A DNA stretch of 14,027 nucleotides, taken from NCBI GenBank assembly GCA_014379045.1, contig JACMMK010000033.1:1-14027 (forward strand). Direction: 5' to 3'. The DNA comes from Burkholderiales bacterium. GTDB lineage: Bacteria; Pseudomonadota; Gammaproteobacteria; Burkholderiales; CAIKXV01. How positions within the stretch are numbered: position 1 is the stretch's first letter; each line of letters begins with the position of its first letter. The notes under the pieces were generated by a model that had not been told where the DNA came from, ran no database searches, and saw nothing but the letters and a program-made list of their open reading frames with translations. Position numbers and translations under genes: made by a program. Shown here piece by piece: positions 1-8,448 of this stretch.

Positions 1-2
1 CC

Positions 3-1124
3 CCGCGCGGCGTGCCTTGCTTCAGCGTCGATGAAGCCGTTGCGGCCGCACGCCAGCTCGGCGGCAAAGTCTGGGTGGTGAAAGCGCAGATTCATGCAGG
101 CGGACGCGGCAAAGGCGGTGGGGTCAAGCTCGCGCGTTCTCTTGATGAAGTGCGCGAGCACGCAAGCGCTATCCTCGGCATGCAATTAAAAACGCATCAG
201 ACCGGTCCCGAGGGTCAGAAAGTGCGTCGTCTGCTGATCGAGGAAGGCGCGGACATCGAACGCGAACTCTACCTGGGCATGGTCGTCGACCGGGTCACCC
301 AGAAGGTGACGCTGATGGCGAGCTCCGAAGGGGGCATGGACATCGAAGAGGTCGCCGCGCACACGCCCGAGAAGATCCACAAGGTATACATCGACCCCGA
401 GGTCCGGCTGACCGCCGCCGATGCGGACGATATCGCGGCGAAGATCGGCGTACCGGCAGCGTCGATCGCGCAGGCCCGGACGATCCTGCAGGGGTTGTAC
501 GACGCGTTCTGGGAGACCGACGCGAGTCTCGCCGAGATCAACCCGCTGATCGTCACCGGCAGCGGCGATGTGATCGCGCTCGACGCGAAATTCAACTTCG
601 ATTCGAACGCGCTGTTCCGCCATCCCGACATCGTCGCCTATCGCGATCTCGACGAGGAAGATCCGGCCGAGATCGAGGCGTCGAAGTTCGACCTGTCGTA
701 CATCTCGCTCGACGGCAACATCGGCTGCCTGGTGAACGGCGCCGGACTCGCGATGGCGACTATGGACGTGATCAAGCTGTACGGGGGCAGCCCGGCCAAC
801 TTTCTCGACGTCGGCGGTGGTGCCACGACCGAGAAGGTCACCGAGGCGTTCAAGATCATGCTGAAGAATCCGAATCTGCAGGCGATCCTGGTCAATATCT
901 TCGGCGGCATCATGCGCTGCGACACGATCGCCAACGGGGTGGTGAGCGCCGCGCGCGAGGTGCAGCTGTCGGTGCCGCTGGTGGTGCGGATGAAAGGCAC
1001 GAACGAGGAGCTCGGCAGGAAGATCCTCGCCGAGTCGGGTCTGCCGATCATCAGCGCGAACAACATGGCCGAAGCCGCCGAGCGGGTGGTGACGGCCGCG
1101 AACGCCCACGCGGCAAAGCACTGA
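3..1124 (+). CDS. sucC: Succinyl-CoA ligase (ADP-forming) beta subunit, 5'-truncated by the window edge
   Basis: With SucD it forms the cytoplasmic enzyme that interconverts succinate, CoA and ATP with succinyl-CoA, ADP and phosphate. The reading frame is open to the left edge: codons before the GTG at 12 read Pro-Arg-Gly and match the usual SucC N-terminus, so about 20 residues are missing and the GTG is not the start. Visible landmarks are the ATP-grasp glycine-rich segment GGRGKGGG (about 99-122), the EINPL motif near 535-549, the DGNIGCLVNGAGLAMATMD segment (about 712-770), the NFLDVGGGAT loop and the C-terminal AILVNIFGGIMRCD stretch (about 880-921). The sequence follows bona fide SucC of Burkholderiales more closely than MtkA (malate thiokinase). 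It ends 10 bp before sucD with GAGAGG between them, so the two are co-transcribed. Function is well supported. Whether this is the TCA-cycle copy or a dedicated paralog cannot be told from the window. Confidence 0.95.
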   Translation, partial: PRGVPCFSVDEAVAAARQLGGKVWVVKAQIHAGGRGKGGGVKLARSLDEVREHASAILGMQLKTHQTGPEGQKVRRLLIEEGADIERELYLGMVVDRVTQKVTLMASSEGGMDIEEVAAHTPEKIHKVYIDPEVRLTAADADDIAAKIGVPAASIAQARTILQGLYDAFWETDASLAEINPLIVTGSGDVIALDAKFNFDSNALFRHPDIVAYRDLDEEDPAEIEASKFDLSYISLDGNIGCLVNGAGLAMATMDVIKLYGGSPANFLDVGGGATTEKVTEAFKIMLKNPNLQAILVNIFGGIMRCDTIANGVVSAAREVQLSVPLVVRMKGTNEELGRKILAESGLPIISANNMAEAAERVVTAANAHAAKH

Positions 1125-1134
1125 GAGGCACTGT

Positions 1135-2016
1135 ATGAGCATCCTGATCGACAGGAACACGCGCGTGATGACCCAGGGCATCACCGGCAAGACCGGCCAG
1201 TTCCACACGAAGATGGGCAAGGAATACGCGAACGGGCAGCAGTGCTACGTCGCCGGCGTCAACCCGAAGAAGCCGGGGGAGACCTACGAGGGGATACCGA
1301 TCTTCGCGACGGTGCGCGAGGCCCGTGCGCAGACCGGCGCGAACGTGAGCGTGGTGTACGTACCGCCGCCGTTCGCCGCCGAGGCGATCTGGGAGGCGGT
1401 CGATGCCGATCTCGACCTCGTCATCTGCATCACCGAAGGCATTCCCGTGCGCGACATGATCGTCGTGCGCGATAGGATGCGCCGCCAGCAGAAGAAGACG
1501 TTGCTGGTCGGCCCGAACTGCCCCGGCGTGATCACGCCGGAGGAGTTGAAGATCGGCATCATGCCCGGGCATATCCACAAGAAAGGCCGGGTCGGCGTGG
1601 TGTCGCGGTCGGGTACGTTGACCTATGAAGCGGTGGGACAACTCGGCGAACTGGGCATCGGGCAATCCAGCTGCGTGGGCATCGGCGGCGACCCGGTCAA
1701 CGGCATGAAGCATATCGACGTGATGCGCCTGTTCAACGACGATCCCGAGACCGATGCGGTGATCATGGTCGGCGAGATCGGCGGTTCGGACGAGGAAGAG
1801 TGCGCGCAGTGGATCAAGGCGCACATGAAGAAGCCGGTGATCGGCTTCATCGCCGGGGTGACGGCACCCCCGGGCAAGCGCATGGGCCATGCCGGCGCGA
1901 TCATCTCGGGCGGCAAGGGGACGGCACAGGAGAAGCTGTCGATCATGGAAGAGTGCGGCATCAGGGTCACGCGCAACCCGGCAGAGATGGGCAAGCTGCT
2001 GAAGTCAGTCATCTGA
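1135..2016 (+). CDS. sucD: Succinyl-CoA ligase alpha subunit
   Basis: This is the CoA-binding and phosphohistidine-carrying subunit of succinyl-CoA ligase, 293 residues, the usual length. The N-terminal Rossmann CoA-binding domain shows QGITGKTGQFHT (residues 14-25) and AGVNPKK (40-46). The ligase domain shows GPNCPG (126-131), SRSGTLTYEA (158-167), GIGGDPVNG (182-190) and GEIGG (213-217). The phosphorylated histidine should be His252 in KRMGHAGAIISGG. The KTGQFHT signature and the strong resemblance to Burkholderiales SucD argue against malate-CoA ligase MtkB, which differs there. The ATG at 1135 is preceded by GAGAGG at a suitable distance. It is followed after 42 bp by the formate dehydrogenase genes on the same strand, which suggests a shared transcript. 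That neighbourhood is unusual, since sucCD normally sits with other TCA-cycle genes. Confidence 0.96.
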   Translation: MSILIDRNTRVMTQGITGKTGQFHTKMGKEYANGQQCYVAGVNPKKPGETYEGIPIFATVREARAQTGANVSVVYVPPPFAAEAIWEAVDADLDLVICITEGIPVRDMIVVRDRMRRQQKKTLLVGPNCPGVITPEELKIGIMPGHIHKKGRVGVVSRSGTLTYEAVGQLGELGIGQSSCVGIGGDPVNGMKHIDVMRLFNDDPETDAVIMVGEIGGSDEEECAQWIKAHMKKPVIGFIAGVTAPPGKRMGHAGAIISGGKGTAQEKLSIMEECGIRVTRNPAEMGKLLKSVI

Positions 2017-2058
2017 TCGCCTCAGCATCGCCACAGAAGCAACACGACAGGGGTTCGC

Positions 2059-3798
2059 ATGGAGGAGCAGCACGTCAAACCGGGCAGCGCATCGGGCCCG
2101 GGTTCTTCGAACGGGGGCAGCGCAGGCGAGGTCAAGCCGATCTCGATGCGCGGCATCCGCAACCGTCCGAAGGGGCGCCCGGTCGATCCGCAGGCGCTCG
2201 CGCAGGTGTGCGAACTGCTGGGCGACGCGCCGCGCGCACGCGACCTGCTGATCGAGTACCTGCATCTGGTCCAGGATCGCTACGGCCATCTGTCGGCGCC
2301 GCACCTGGTCGCGCTGGCCGCCGAGATGCGCCTCGCACCGACCGAGGTCTACGAGGTCGCGACGTTCTATCATCATTTCGACGTGGTGAAAGAGGGCGAG
2401 GGTGTGCCGCCGAAACTGACCGTGCGCGTCTGCGATTCGATCAGCTGCGAACTGGCGGGCTCGAAGCGCCTGCTGGACAACCTGAAGAAAACCGTGGGAC
2501 GCGATGTGCGGGTGCTGCACGCACCGTGCATCGGCCGGTGCGAAGTCGCCCCCGCCGTGGTCGTGCATCAGAACCCGATCGGGCATGCGACGGTCGAAGC
2601 CGTGCACAAGGCGATCCGCGCGCAGGCCGTGCGCTGTCCGGTGCCGAAGGCCATCGACTACGCCGCGTATCGCGCCGCCGGCGGCTACCGACTGTTCGCC
2701 GAGTGCATGAGCGGCGAGCGCGACATCGAGTCGATGATCGCGGCGCTCGAAGAATCGGGTCTGCGCGGGCTGGGCGGCGCGGGGTTCCCCGCCGGGCGCA
2801 AGTGGCGCATCGTGCGCCAGGAGCCGGCACCGCGCCTGATGGCGATCAATATCGACGAAGGCGAGCCCGGAACCTTCAAGGATCGCTGGTATCTCGAACG
2901 TGATCCGCACCGATTCCTCGAAGGCATGCTGATCGCCGCCGCGGTGTGCGGGATCGGCGGCATCTGGATCTATCTGCGCGACGAGTACCACGGCGTGCGC
3001 GAGTTGCTCGAACGCGAGATCGCGAAACTGCAGGCCGATCCGCCGTGGGGGTTGCCGCCGATCAATCTTCGACGAGGTGCAGGCGCGTACATCTGCGGCG
3101 AAGAGTCGGCGATGATCGAATCGATCGAAGGCAAGCGCGGCATGCCGCGGCTGCGCCCGCCGTACGTGGCACAGGTCGGTCTGTTCGATCGTCCGACGCT
3201 CGAGCACAACATGGAAACCCTGTACTGGGTGCGCGATATCGTCGAGAAGGGAACCGGCTGGTTCGCCGGGCACGGACGGCACGAGCGCCGTGGGCTGCGC
3301 TCGTTCTCGGTCTCCGGGCGGGTGAAGACCCCGGGCGTGCATCTGGCGCCCGCGGGCATCACCGTGCGTGAACTGATCGACGAGTATTGCGGGGGCATGC
3401 TTCCCGGTCATCGCTTCTACGGGTATCTGCCCGGGGGCGCGTCGGGCGGCATCCTGCCGGCCTCGCTCGGCGACGTGCCGCTCGATTTCGATACGCTGAA
3501 TGCCTACGGCTGCTTCATCGGTTCGGCGGCGGTGGTCGTGCTGTCCGACCGCGACCGCGCGGTCGACGTGGCGCGCAACCTGCTGGCATTCTTCAAGGAC
3601 GAGTCGTGCGGTCAGTGCACGCCGTGCCGCGTCGGTACCGCCAAGGCGCTCGAACTGCTGCGCCAACCCGTCTGGGACGCGCCGTTGCTCGAAGCGCTGT
3701 CGCAGGCGATGGCCGATGCGTCGATCTGCGGCCTGGGCCAGGCGGCGCCGAACCCGATCCGCTGCGTGATCAAGTATTTTCCGGAAGAACTTCAATGA
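2059..3798 (+). CDS. fdh1B: NAD-dependent formate dehydrogenase, beta (diaphorase) subunit, NuoE-NuoF fusion
   Basis: It carries electrons from the catalytic subunit to NAD+ in a soluble formate dehydrogenase. The 579-residue protein fuses a NuoE-like thioredoxin-fold domain (about 40-190) to a NuoF-like domain (about 205-579). The NuoE part has the [2Fe-2S] ligands Cys125, Cys130, Cys157 and Cys161. The NuoF part has the FMN-binding GLGGAGFPAGRKW (237-249), the NADH-site GAGAYICGEES (340-350) and the [4Fe-4S] ligands Cys517, Cys520, Cys523 and Cys557. Fusion and order match Fdh1B of Methylorubrum extorquens (recalled homology; about 570 residues). In Cupriavidus-type FdsG and FdsB the two domains are separate proteins. 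The first 25 residues are Ser/Gly-rich and likely disordered. The ATG at 2059 has AGGGG five bases upstream. The stop overlaps the start of the alpha subunit gene (ATGA), indicating translational coupling. Confidence 0.95.
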   Translation: MEEQHVKPGSASGPGSSNGGSAGEVKPISMRGIRNRPKGRPVDPQALAQVCELLGDAPRARDLLIEYLHLVQDRYGHLSAPHLVALAAEMRLAPTEVYEVATFYHHFDVVKEGEGVPPKLTVRVCDSISCELAGSKRLLDNLKKTVGRDVRVLHAPCIGRCEVAPAVVVHQNPIGHATVEAVHKAIRAQAVRCPVPKAIDYAAYRAAGGYRLFAECMSGERDIESMIAALEESGLRGLGGAGFPAGRKWRIVRQEPAPRLMAINIDEGEPGTFKDRWYLERDPHRFLEGMLIAAAVCGIGGIWIYLRDEYHGVRELLEREIAKLQADPPWGLPPINLRRGAGAYICGEESAMIESIEGKRGMPRLRPPYVAQVGLFDRPTLEHNMETLYWVRDIVEKGTGWFAGHGRHERRGLRSFSVSGRVKTPGVHLAPAGITVRELIDEYCGGMLPGHRFYGYLPGGASGGILPASLGDVPLDFDTLNAYGCFIGSAAVVVLSDRDRAVDVARNLLAFFKDESCGQCTPCRVGTAKALELLRQPVWDAPLLEALSQAMADASICGLGQAAPNPIRCVIKYFPEELQ

Positions 3799-6599
3799 AC
3801 ATGATGTCGGAACCGGTGGTGGCGCGAAGCGTCGTCGAGTTCAAACTCAACGGCAAGGTCGTCACGGGGTATGCGGACGAGACGCTGATCGAGAGCGCCG
3901 AACGCCATGGCGTAGAGATCCCGCGTCTGTGCCACAAGCCGGGTCTGCGTCCGGACGGAAACTGCCGCGCCTGTGTCGTCGAAATCAAGGGCGAGCGGGT
4001 GCTGGCGCCGTCGTGCTGCCGTGCGCCGACGGCCGGGATGGAGGTCGAGACCGCGAGCCCACGCGCCCTCGGCGCGCAGAAGATGGTGCTCGAACTGCTG
4101 CTCTCCGACATGCCGGAGAAGGACTACACGCGCGATTCCGAACTCGACGATTGGGCGCGCCGGCTCGACGTCGGCAAACCGCGCTTCGCACCACGCGCGC
4201 AGGTGGCCGCCGATCTGTCGCATCCGGGTATCGCGGTCAACCTCGACGCGTGCATCCAGTGCACGCGCTGTCTGCGCGCGTGTCGTGAAGAGCAGGTCAA
4301 CGATGTGATCGGCTACGCGTTCCGCAGCGACCAGTCGAAGATCGTGTTCGATCTCGACGACCCGATGGGGGCCAGCACCTGTGTGGCGTGCGGCGAATGC
4401 GTGCAGGCGTGTCCGACCGGGGCGCTGATGCCCGCGCGCGAGGTCGGTCTGCAGGTGCCCGACAAACAGGTGCACTCGGTGTGCCCGTTCTGCGGGGTCG
4501 GCTGCCAGCTCACCTATCAGATCAAGGCCAACAAGATTCTGTGGGTGGAGGGGCGCGACGGTCCGGCGAACCATGAGCGCCTGTGCGTCAAAGGCCGCTA
4601 CGGGTTCGATTATGTCCATCACAAGCAGCGTCTGACCAAGCCGTTGATCCGGCGCGACGATGCGCCGAAGCACGCCGATTTCACGATGGATCCGGGCAAT
4701 CCGCTCGCGGTGTTCCGGGAAGCGTCGTGGGACGAGGCACTCGACCTGGCGGCGTCGAAACTGCGCGGCATCCGCGACACCTACGGCAAGCGCTCGCTGG
4801 CAGGGTTCGGCTCGGCGAAGGGCACCAACGAAGAGGCGTATCTGTTCCAGAAGCTGGTGCGTACCGGGTTCGGCAGCAACAATGTCGACCATTGCACCCG
4901 GCTCTGTCACGCCTCGTCGGTGGCGGCACTGCTCGAGGGCATCGGCTCGGGTGCGGTGTCGAACCAGGTCAACGATGTCGTCAACGCCGACGTGGTGATG
5001 GTGATCGGTGCCAATCCGACGGTGAACCATCCGGTCGCGGCAACCTGGATCAAGAACGCGGTGAAGAACGGCACGCGCCTGATCGTCGCCGACCCGCGCC
5101 GGGGCGAGCTCGCGCGCCACGCGACATGGACGCTGCAGTTCAAGGCCGACACCGACGTCGCGCTGCTGAACGCGATGATGCACGTGATCGTCCACGAAGG
5201 GCTGGTCGACGAAGCGTTCATCGCGGCGCGCACGATCGGCTATGACGAGCTGCGCAGGAATGTCGAAGGCTACAGCCCCGAGGCGATGGCGCCGGTATGC
5301 GGCGTCGACGCGCACACGATCCGCGAGGTGGCGCGCGCGTTCGCCACCTCGAAGGGTTCGATGATCTTCTGGGGCATGGGCATCTCGCAGCATGTGCACG
5401 GCACCGACAACGCGCGCTGCCTGATCGCGCTGTGCCTGATGACGGGTCAGGTCGGCAAGCCGGGCAGCGGGCTGCACCCGTTGCGGGGTCAGAACAACGT
5501 GCAGGGGGCATCGGATTCGGGGTTGATTCCGATGGTGTTCCCCGACTATCAGTTCGTCGACGATGCGCGCTCGCGTGCGAAGTTCGAGAAGCTGTGGGGT
5601 ATGCCGCTCGATCCGCAGCGCGGTCTCACCGTGGTCGAGATCATGAATGCCGCGTTGAAGAAGGACATCCGCGGCATGTACGTGATGGGCGAGAACCCCG
5701 CGATGTCCGACCCCGATCTGAACCATGCGCGCGAAGCGCTGGCCGGGCTCGACTTCCTGCTCGTGCAGGAAATCTTTCTGACCGAGACGGCGTATCTCGC
5801 CGATGTCGTGCTGCCGGCCTCGGCCTGGCCGGAGAAGACCGGTACGGTGACCAATACCGATCGCATGGTCCAGCTCGGGCGCAAGGCGCTCGATATGCCG
5901 GGCGAGGCGATGGAGGATCTCTGGATCATCCAGCAGCTGGCCAACCGGCTCGGCCAGAACTGGCAGTACGCGCACGTGTCCGAAGTGTTCAACGAAATGC
6001 GGCTGGCGATGCCAAGCATCGCCGGCATCACGTGGGAGCGGCTCGAAGGCGAAGGGTCGGTCACCTATCCGTGCGAGAACGAAGGCGATCCCGGCCAGGC
6101 GACCGTGTTCATCGATCGTTTCCCGACCGCCACCGGGCGTGCGAAGTTCGTTCCTGCGGACGTGATCCCGGCGGCCGAGCGACCCGATGCGCAATTCCCG
6201 ATGGTCCTGATCACAGGACGCCAGCTCGAGCACTGGCACACCGGGGCGATGACCCGGCGTGCGGCGGTGCTCGATGCGATCGAGCCCCACCCGGTCGCGT
6301 TGATGCATCCGCTCGACATCGACGCGCTCGGTGCACGCCCGGGCGACGTGATCACCGTCGAATCGCGCCGCGGCAGCATCGCGCTGTTCGCGCGCGCCGA
6401 CGACGGTACGCCGCGTGGTGCCGTGTTCATTCCTTTCTGCTACCACGAAGCGGCGGCGAATCTGCTGACCAATGCCGCACTCGATCCGTTCGGCAAGATT
6501 CCCGAGTTCAAATATTGTGCGGTGCGGGCGCGTGCCGGCGGCGAACTCAAGGCGGCATCGACATTCGGCGCGGGGCAGGTGCTGGCCGAACAGCAGTGA
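3795..6599 (+). CDS. fdh1A: Formate dehydrogenase alpha (catalytic) subunit, Mo/W-bis-PGD, FDH1 type
   Basis: This subunit oxidises formate to CO2, or in FDH1 enzymes can run in reverse. It has 934 residues from the ATG that overlaps the fdh1B stop; the frame is open further upstream, but that is shadow inside fdh1B. Domains in order: plant-type [2Fe-2S] ferredoxin domain (Cys46, 57, 60, 74); two [4Fe-4S] ferredoxin motifs (Cys153, 156, 159, 163 and Cys196, 199, 202, 206); the [4Fe-4S] motif of the molybdopterin oxidoreductase (Cys230, 233, 237, 264); then the bis-PGD domains. The metal-ligand Cys371 followed by His372 in VDHCTRLCHASSV replaces the selenocysteine of E. coli FdhF. The C-terminal cofactor-binding domain includes the TGRQLEHWHTG segment. 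Similarity is to M. extorquens Fdh1A, a tungsten enzyme; the metal cannot be read from sequence. No fdsC/fdhD or fdsD gene accompanies it here. Confidence 0.95.
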   Translation: MNMMSEPVVARSVVEFKLNGKVVTGYADETLIESAERHGVEIPRLCHKPGLRPDGNCRACVVEIKGERVLAPSCCRAPTAGMEVETASPRALGAQKMVLELLLSDMPEKDYTRDSELDDWARRLDVGKPRFAPRAQVAADLSHPGIAVNLDACIQCTRCLRACREEQVNDVIGYAFRSDQSKIVFDLDDPMGASTCVACGECVQACPTGALMPAREVGLQVPDKQVHSVCPFCGVGCQLTYQIKANKILWVEGRDGPANHERLCVKGRYGFDYVHHKQRLTKPLIRRDDAPKHADFTMDPGNPLAVFREASWDEALDLAASKLRGIRDTYGKRSLAGFGSAKGTNEEAYLFQKLVRTGFGSNNVDHCTRLCHASSVAALLEGIGSGAVSNQVNDVVNADVVMVIGANPTVNHPVAATWIKNAVKNGTRLIVADPRRGELARHATWTLQFKADTDVALLNAMMHVIVHEGLVDEAFIAARTIGYDELRRNVEGYSPEAMAPVCGVDAHTIREVARAFATSKGSMIFWGMGISQHVHGTDNARCLIALCLMTGQVGKPGSGLHPLRGQNNVQGASDSGLIPMVFPDYQFVDDARSRAKFEKLWGMPLDPQRGLTVVEIMNAALKKDIRGMYVMGENPAMSDPDLNHAREALAGLDFLLVQEIFLTETAYLADVVLPASAWPEKTGTVTNTDRMVQLGRKALDMPGEAMEDLWIIQQLANRLGQNWQYAHVSEVFNEMRLAMPSIAGITWERLEGEGSVTYPCENEGDPGQATVFIDRFPTATGRAKFVPADVIPAAERPDAQFPMVLITGRQLEHWHTGAMTRRAAVLDAIEPHPVALMHPLDIDALGARPGDVITVESRRGSIALFARADDGTPRGAVFIPFCYHEAAANLLTNAALDPFGKIPEFKYCAVRARAGGELKAASTFGAGQVLAEQQ

Positions 6600-6621
6600 G
6601 CAATGCGGGTCTGGGCATTGC
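6600..6621. repeat. Inverted repeat GCAATGC-N8-GCATTGC after fdh1A
   Basis: Two 7-bp arms, GCAATGC (6600-6606) and GCATTGC (6615-6621), begin directly after the fdh1A stop codon. The same arms with a 7-bp spacer occur at 13399-13419 upstream of oxc. It could be an RNA hairpin at the 3' end of the fdh transcript, or a DNA operator shared by fhs and oxc. The repeat is seen directly; its function is inference. Confidence 0.55.
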
Positions 6622-6626
6622 ATGGG

Positions 6627-6665
6627 GTCCTCGTACGCCCGCCGCGGGCGGTGGTGCGTGAGGAC
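6627..6665 (+). terminator. Long imperfect hairpin, possible terminator of the fdh operon
   Basis: GTCCTC (6627-6632) pairs with GAGGAC (6660-6665), and the inner CCGCC and GGCGG arms pair around a GCG loop, with wobbles and mismatches between. Only a weak ATTTC follows rather than a proper T-run, so an intrinsic terminator is possible but not firm. It lies between fdh1A and the fhs promoter region, where a terminator would be expected. Confidence 0.4.
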
Positions 6666-6685
6666 ATTTCGCGGCGCGCCGGTGA

Positions 6686-6701
6686 CTTGACCGCGGTCAA
6701 G
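6686..6701. promoter_or_regulatory. FNR-like operator upstream of fhs
   Basis: CTTGACCGCGGTCAAG is a perfect 16-bp palindrome containing TTGAC-N4-GTCAA, close to the FNR-type consensus TTGAT-N4-ATCAA of the Crp/Fnr family. Its centre (6693.5) is about 42 bp upstream of the transcription start implied by the TATAGT element at 6724, the class II activator position. The same box with one base changed lies before oxc at 13440-13455. Confidence 0.75.
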
Positions 6702-6723
6702 GTTCCGCTTTCTGGCCGCAGCC

Positions 6724-6729
6724 TATAGT
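6724..6729 (+). promoter_or_regulatory. Likely -10 element of the fhs promoter
   Basis: TATAGT matches the sigma-70 -10 consensus at five of six bases. The FNR-like palindrome occupies the place of a -35 element, as in activator-dependent class II promoters. The start would fall near 6735, leaving a leader of about 42 nt before the fhs ATG. Inferred from spacing only. Confidence 0.45.
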
Positions 6730-6777
6730 CCGGTCGCCCGCCCGGCGCGTAGACGCGCTAGAGACCAGGAGTCACGG

Positions 6778-8448
6778 ATGTCATCGGATATCGAAATCGC
6801 CCAGAAGGCGAGCATGCAGCGCATCGCCAAGGTGGCGGCGAAACTCGGCATCGCCGAAGAGCATCTCGAGCCTTACGGGCACTACAAGGCGAAGGTGTCG
6901 CTGGCCTTCGTCGACAGTCTGAAGGACAAGCCCGACGGCAAGCTCATTCTGGTCACTGCGATCAATCCGACGCCGGCGGGCGAGGGCAAGACGACGACGA
7001 CCGTCGGTCTGGGCGATGCGCTCAACCATATCGGCAAGAAGGCGATGATCTGCCTGCGTGAGCCGTCGCTCGGGCCGGTATTCGGGGTGAAGGGCGGTGC
7101 TGCCGGCGGGGGCTATGCGCAGGTCGTGCCTATGGAGGACATCAACCTCCATTTCACCGGTGACTTCAACGCGATCGCGCTCGCCAACAACCTGCTGTCG
7201 GCGTTGATCGACAACCACATCTCGCACGGCAACGAACTCGGTATCGACATCCGTCGCATCACCTGGAAGCGGGTGATGGACATGAACGATCGCGCGCTGC
7301 GCGACGTGACCGTCGCCCTCGGCGGCACCGCCAACGGCTACCCGCGCGAGGATGGTTTCGACATCGTCGTCGCCTCCGAGGTGATGGCGATCTTCTGTCT
7401 GTCGAATTCGGTGAAAGAGCTGAAGGAGCGGCTGGGCAATATCGTGTTCGGCTATACGCGCGACGGCAAACCGCTGTGCGCGCGCGACCTGAAGGCCCAC
7501 GGCGCGATGACCGTGCTGCTGAAGGACCAGCTCGCACCGAATCTCGTGCAGACGCTCGAGAACAATGCGGCGTTCATCCATGGCGGCCCGTTCGCCAACA
7601 TCGCGCACGGCTGCAATACCGTGATCGCGACGAAGACCGCACTGAAGCTGACCGACTATGTGGTGACCGAGGCCGGCTTCGGCGCTGATCTGGGCGCCGA
7701 GAAGTTTCTCGACATCAAGTGCCGCAAGTCGGGGCTGCGTCCGGCGGCGGCGGTCATCGTCGCGACCGTGCGCGCGCTGAAGCACCATGGCGGCGTCGGC
7801 AAGGACGAGTTGAACCGCGAGAATCTGGCCGCGCTCGAAAAAGGCCTGGCGAATCTGGAACGGCACGTGCGCAACGTGAAGGACGTGTACGGTATCCCGT
7901 GCGTGGTCTCGATCAACCGCTTCACCGCCGACACTGAAGCCGAGATGTTGCTGTTGACCGACCGGATCGCGAAGCTCGGGGCGCGGGTGGTCGTCGCGAC
8001 CCACTGGGCGGACGGCGGCGCGGGTGCGGCGGAACTTGCGCGTATCGTCGTCGAGCTGTGCGAACAGAAATCGAATCCCACGTTCGTTTACGAAGACAGC
8101 GATACGCTGTGGGACAAGATGAAGAAGATCGCGACCAAAGTCTACGGGGCGTCCGATGTCACCGCCGACACCAAGGTGCGCAACCGCATCCGCGACCTGC
8201 AGGAAGGCGGTTACGGGCACTACCCGGTGTGCGTCGCGAAGACCCAGTCGTCGTTCTCGACCGATCCGAACCTGCGTGGCGCGCCGTCAGATCACGTGAT
8301 CAATGTGCGCGAGGTGCGGCTCGCCGCAGGGGCCGAGTTCATCGTGATGGTGTGCGGCGAGATCATGACGATGCCGGGGTTGCCGAAAATTCCCTCGGCG
8401 GAGAAAATCGATATCACCGATGATGGCAAGGTGATCGGACTGTTCTGA
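6778..8448 (+). CDS. fhs: Formate-tetrahydrofolate ligase (10-formyl-THF synthetase)
   Basis: It joins formate to tetrahydrofolate with ATP hydrolysis, giving 10-formyl-THF, the cytoplasmic entry of formate into the folate C1 pool (serine, purines, methylene-THF). The product has 556 residues, the normal length for the monofunctional enzyme. It shows the nucleotide loop TPAGEGKTTTTVG (65-77), the LREPSLGPVFG motif followed by KGGAAGGGYAQVVPMEDINLHFTGD, the EAGFGADLGAEKF segment and a C-terminal GEIMTMPGLP motif. It closely matches FtfL of M. extorquens by recall. AGGAG lies six bases before the ATG. It has its own leader with an FNR-like box, so it can be expressed separately from the upstream fdh operon. 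Formate made by oxalate breakdown would be split between this enzyme and formate dehydrogenase. No folD, mtdA or fch gene is visible nearby. Confidence 0.98.
   Translation: MSSDIEIAQKASMQRIAKVAAKLGIAEEHLEPYGHYKAKVSLAFVDSLKDKPDGKLILVTAINPTPAGEGKTTTTVGLGDALNHIGKKAMICLREPSLGPVFGVKGGAAGGGYAQVVPMEDINLHFTGDFNAIALANNLLSALIDNHISHGNELGIDIRRITWKRVMDMNDRALRDVTVALGGTANGYPREDGFDIVVASEVMAIFCLSNSVKELKERLGNIVFGYTRDGKPLCARDLKAHGAMTVLLKDQLAPNLVQTLENNAAFIHGGPFANIAHGCNTVIATKTALKLTDYVVTEAGFGADLGAEKFLDIKCRKSGLRPAAAVIVATVRALKHHGGVGKDELNRENLAALEKGLANLERHVRNVKDVYGIPCVVSINRFTADTEAEMLLLTDRIAKLGARVVVATHWADGGAGAAELARIVVELCEQKSNPTFVYEDSDTLWDKMKKIATKVYGASDVTADTKVRNRIRDLQEGGYGHYPVCVAKTQSSFSTDPNLRGAPSDHVINVREVRLAAGAEFIVMVCGEIMTMPGLPKIPSAEKIDITDDGKVIGLF

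Noticed and set aside
3..2016. Malate-CoA ligase (MtkAB) of the serine cycle
   Set aside because: Considered because of the C1 setting, but the alpha subunit keeps the SucD-type KTGQFHT segment and both subunits resemble Burkholderiales SucCD throughout. Biochemistry would still be needed to exclude side activity.
3387..3794. Upstream extension of the fdh1A reading frame by 136 codons
   Set aside because: It lies inside fdh1B in another frame and has no ferredoxin-like content. The ATG at 3795 overlaps the fdh1B stop in the classic ATGA arrangement.
3792..6623. Very long open frame on the minus strand across the whole of fdh1A, and a similar one at 2005-3795 across fdh1B
   Set aside because: Antisense shadows produced by strong GC codon bias. 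Their translations are rich in Arg, His and Asp with no recognisable domain, while the + strand carries clear formate dehydrogenase motifs.
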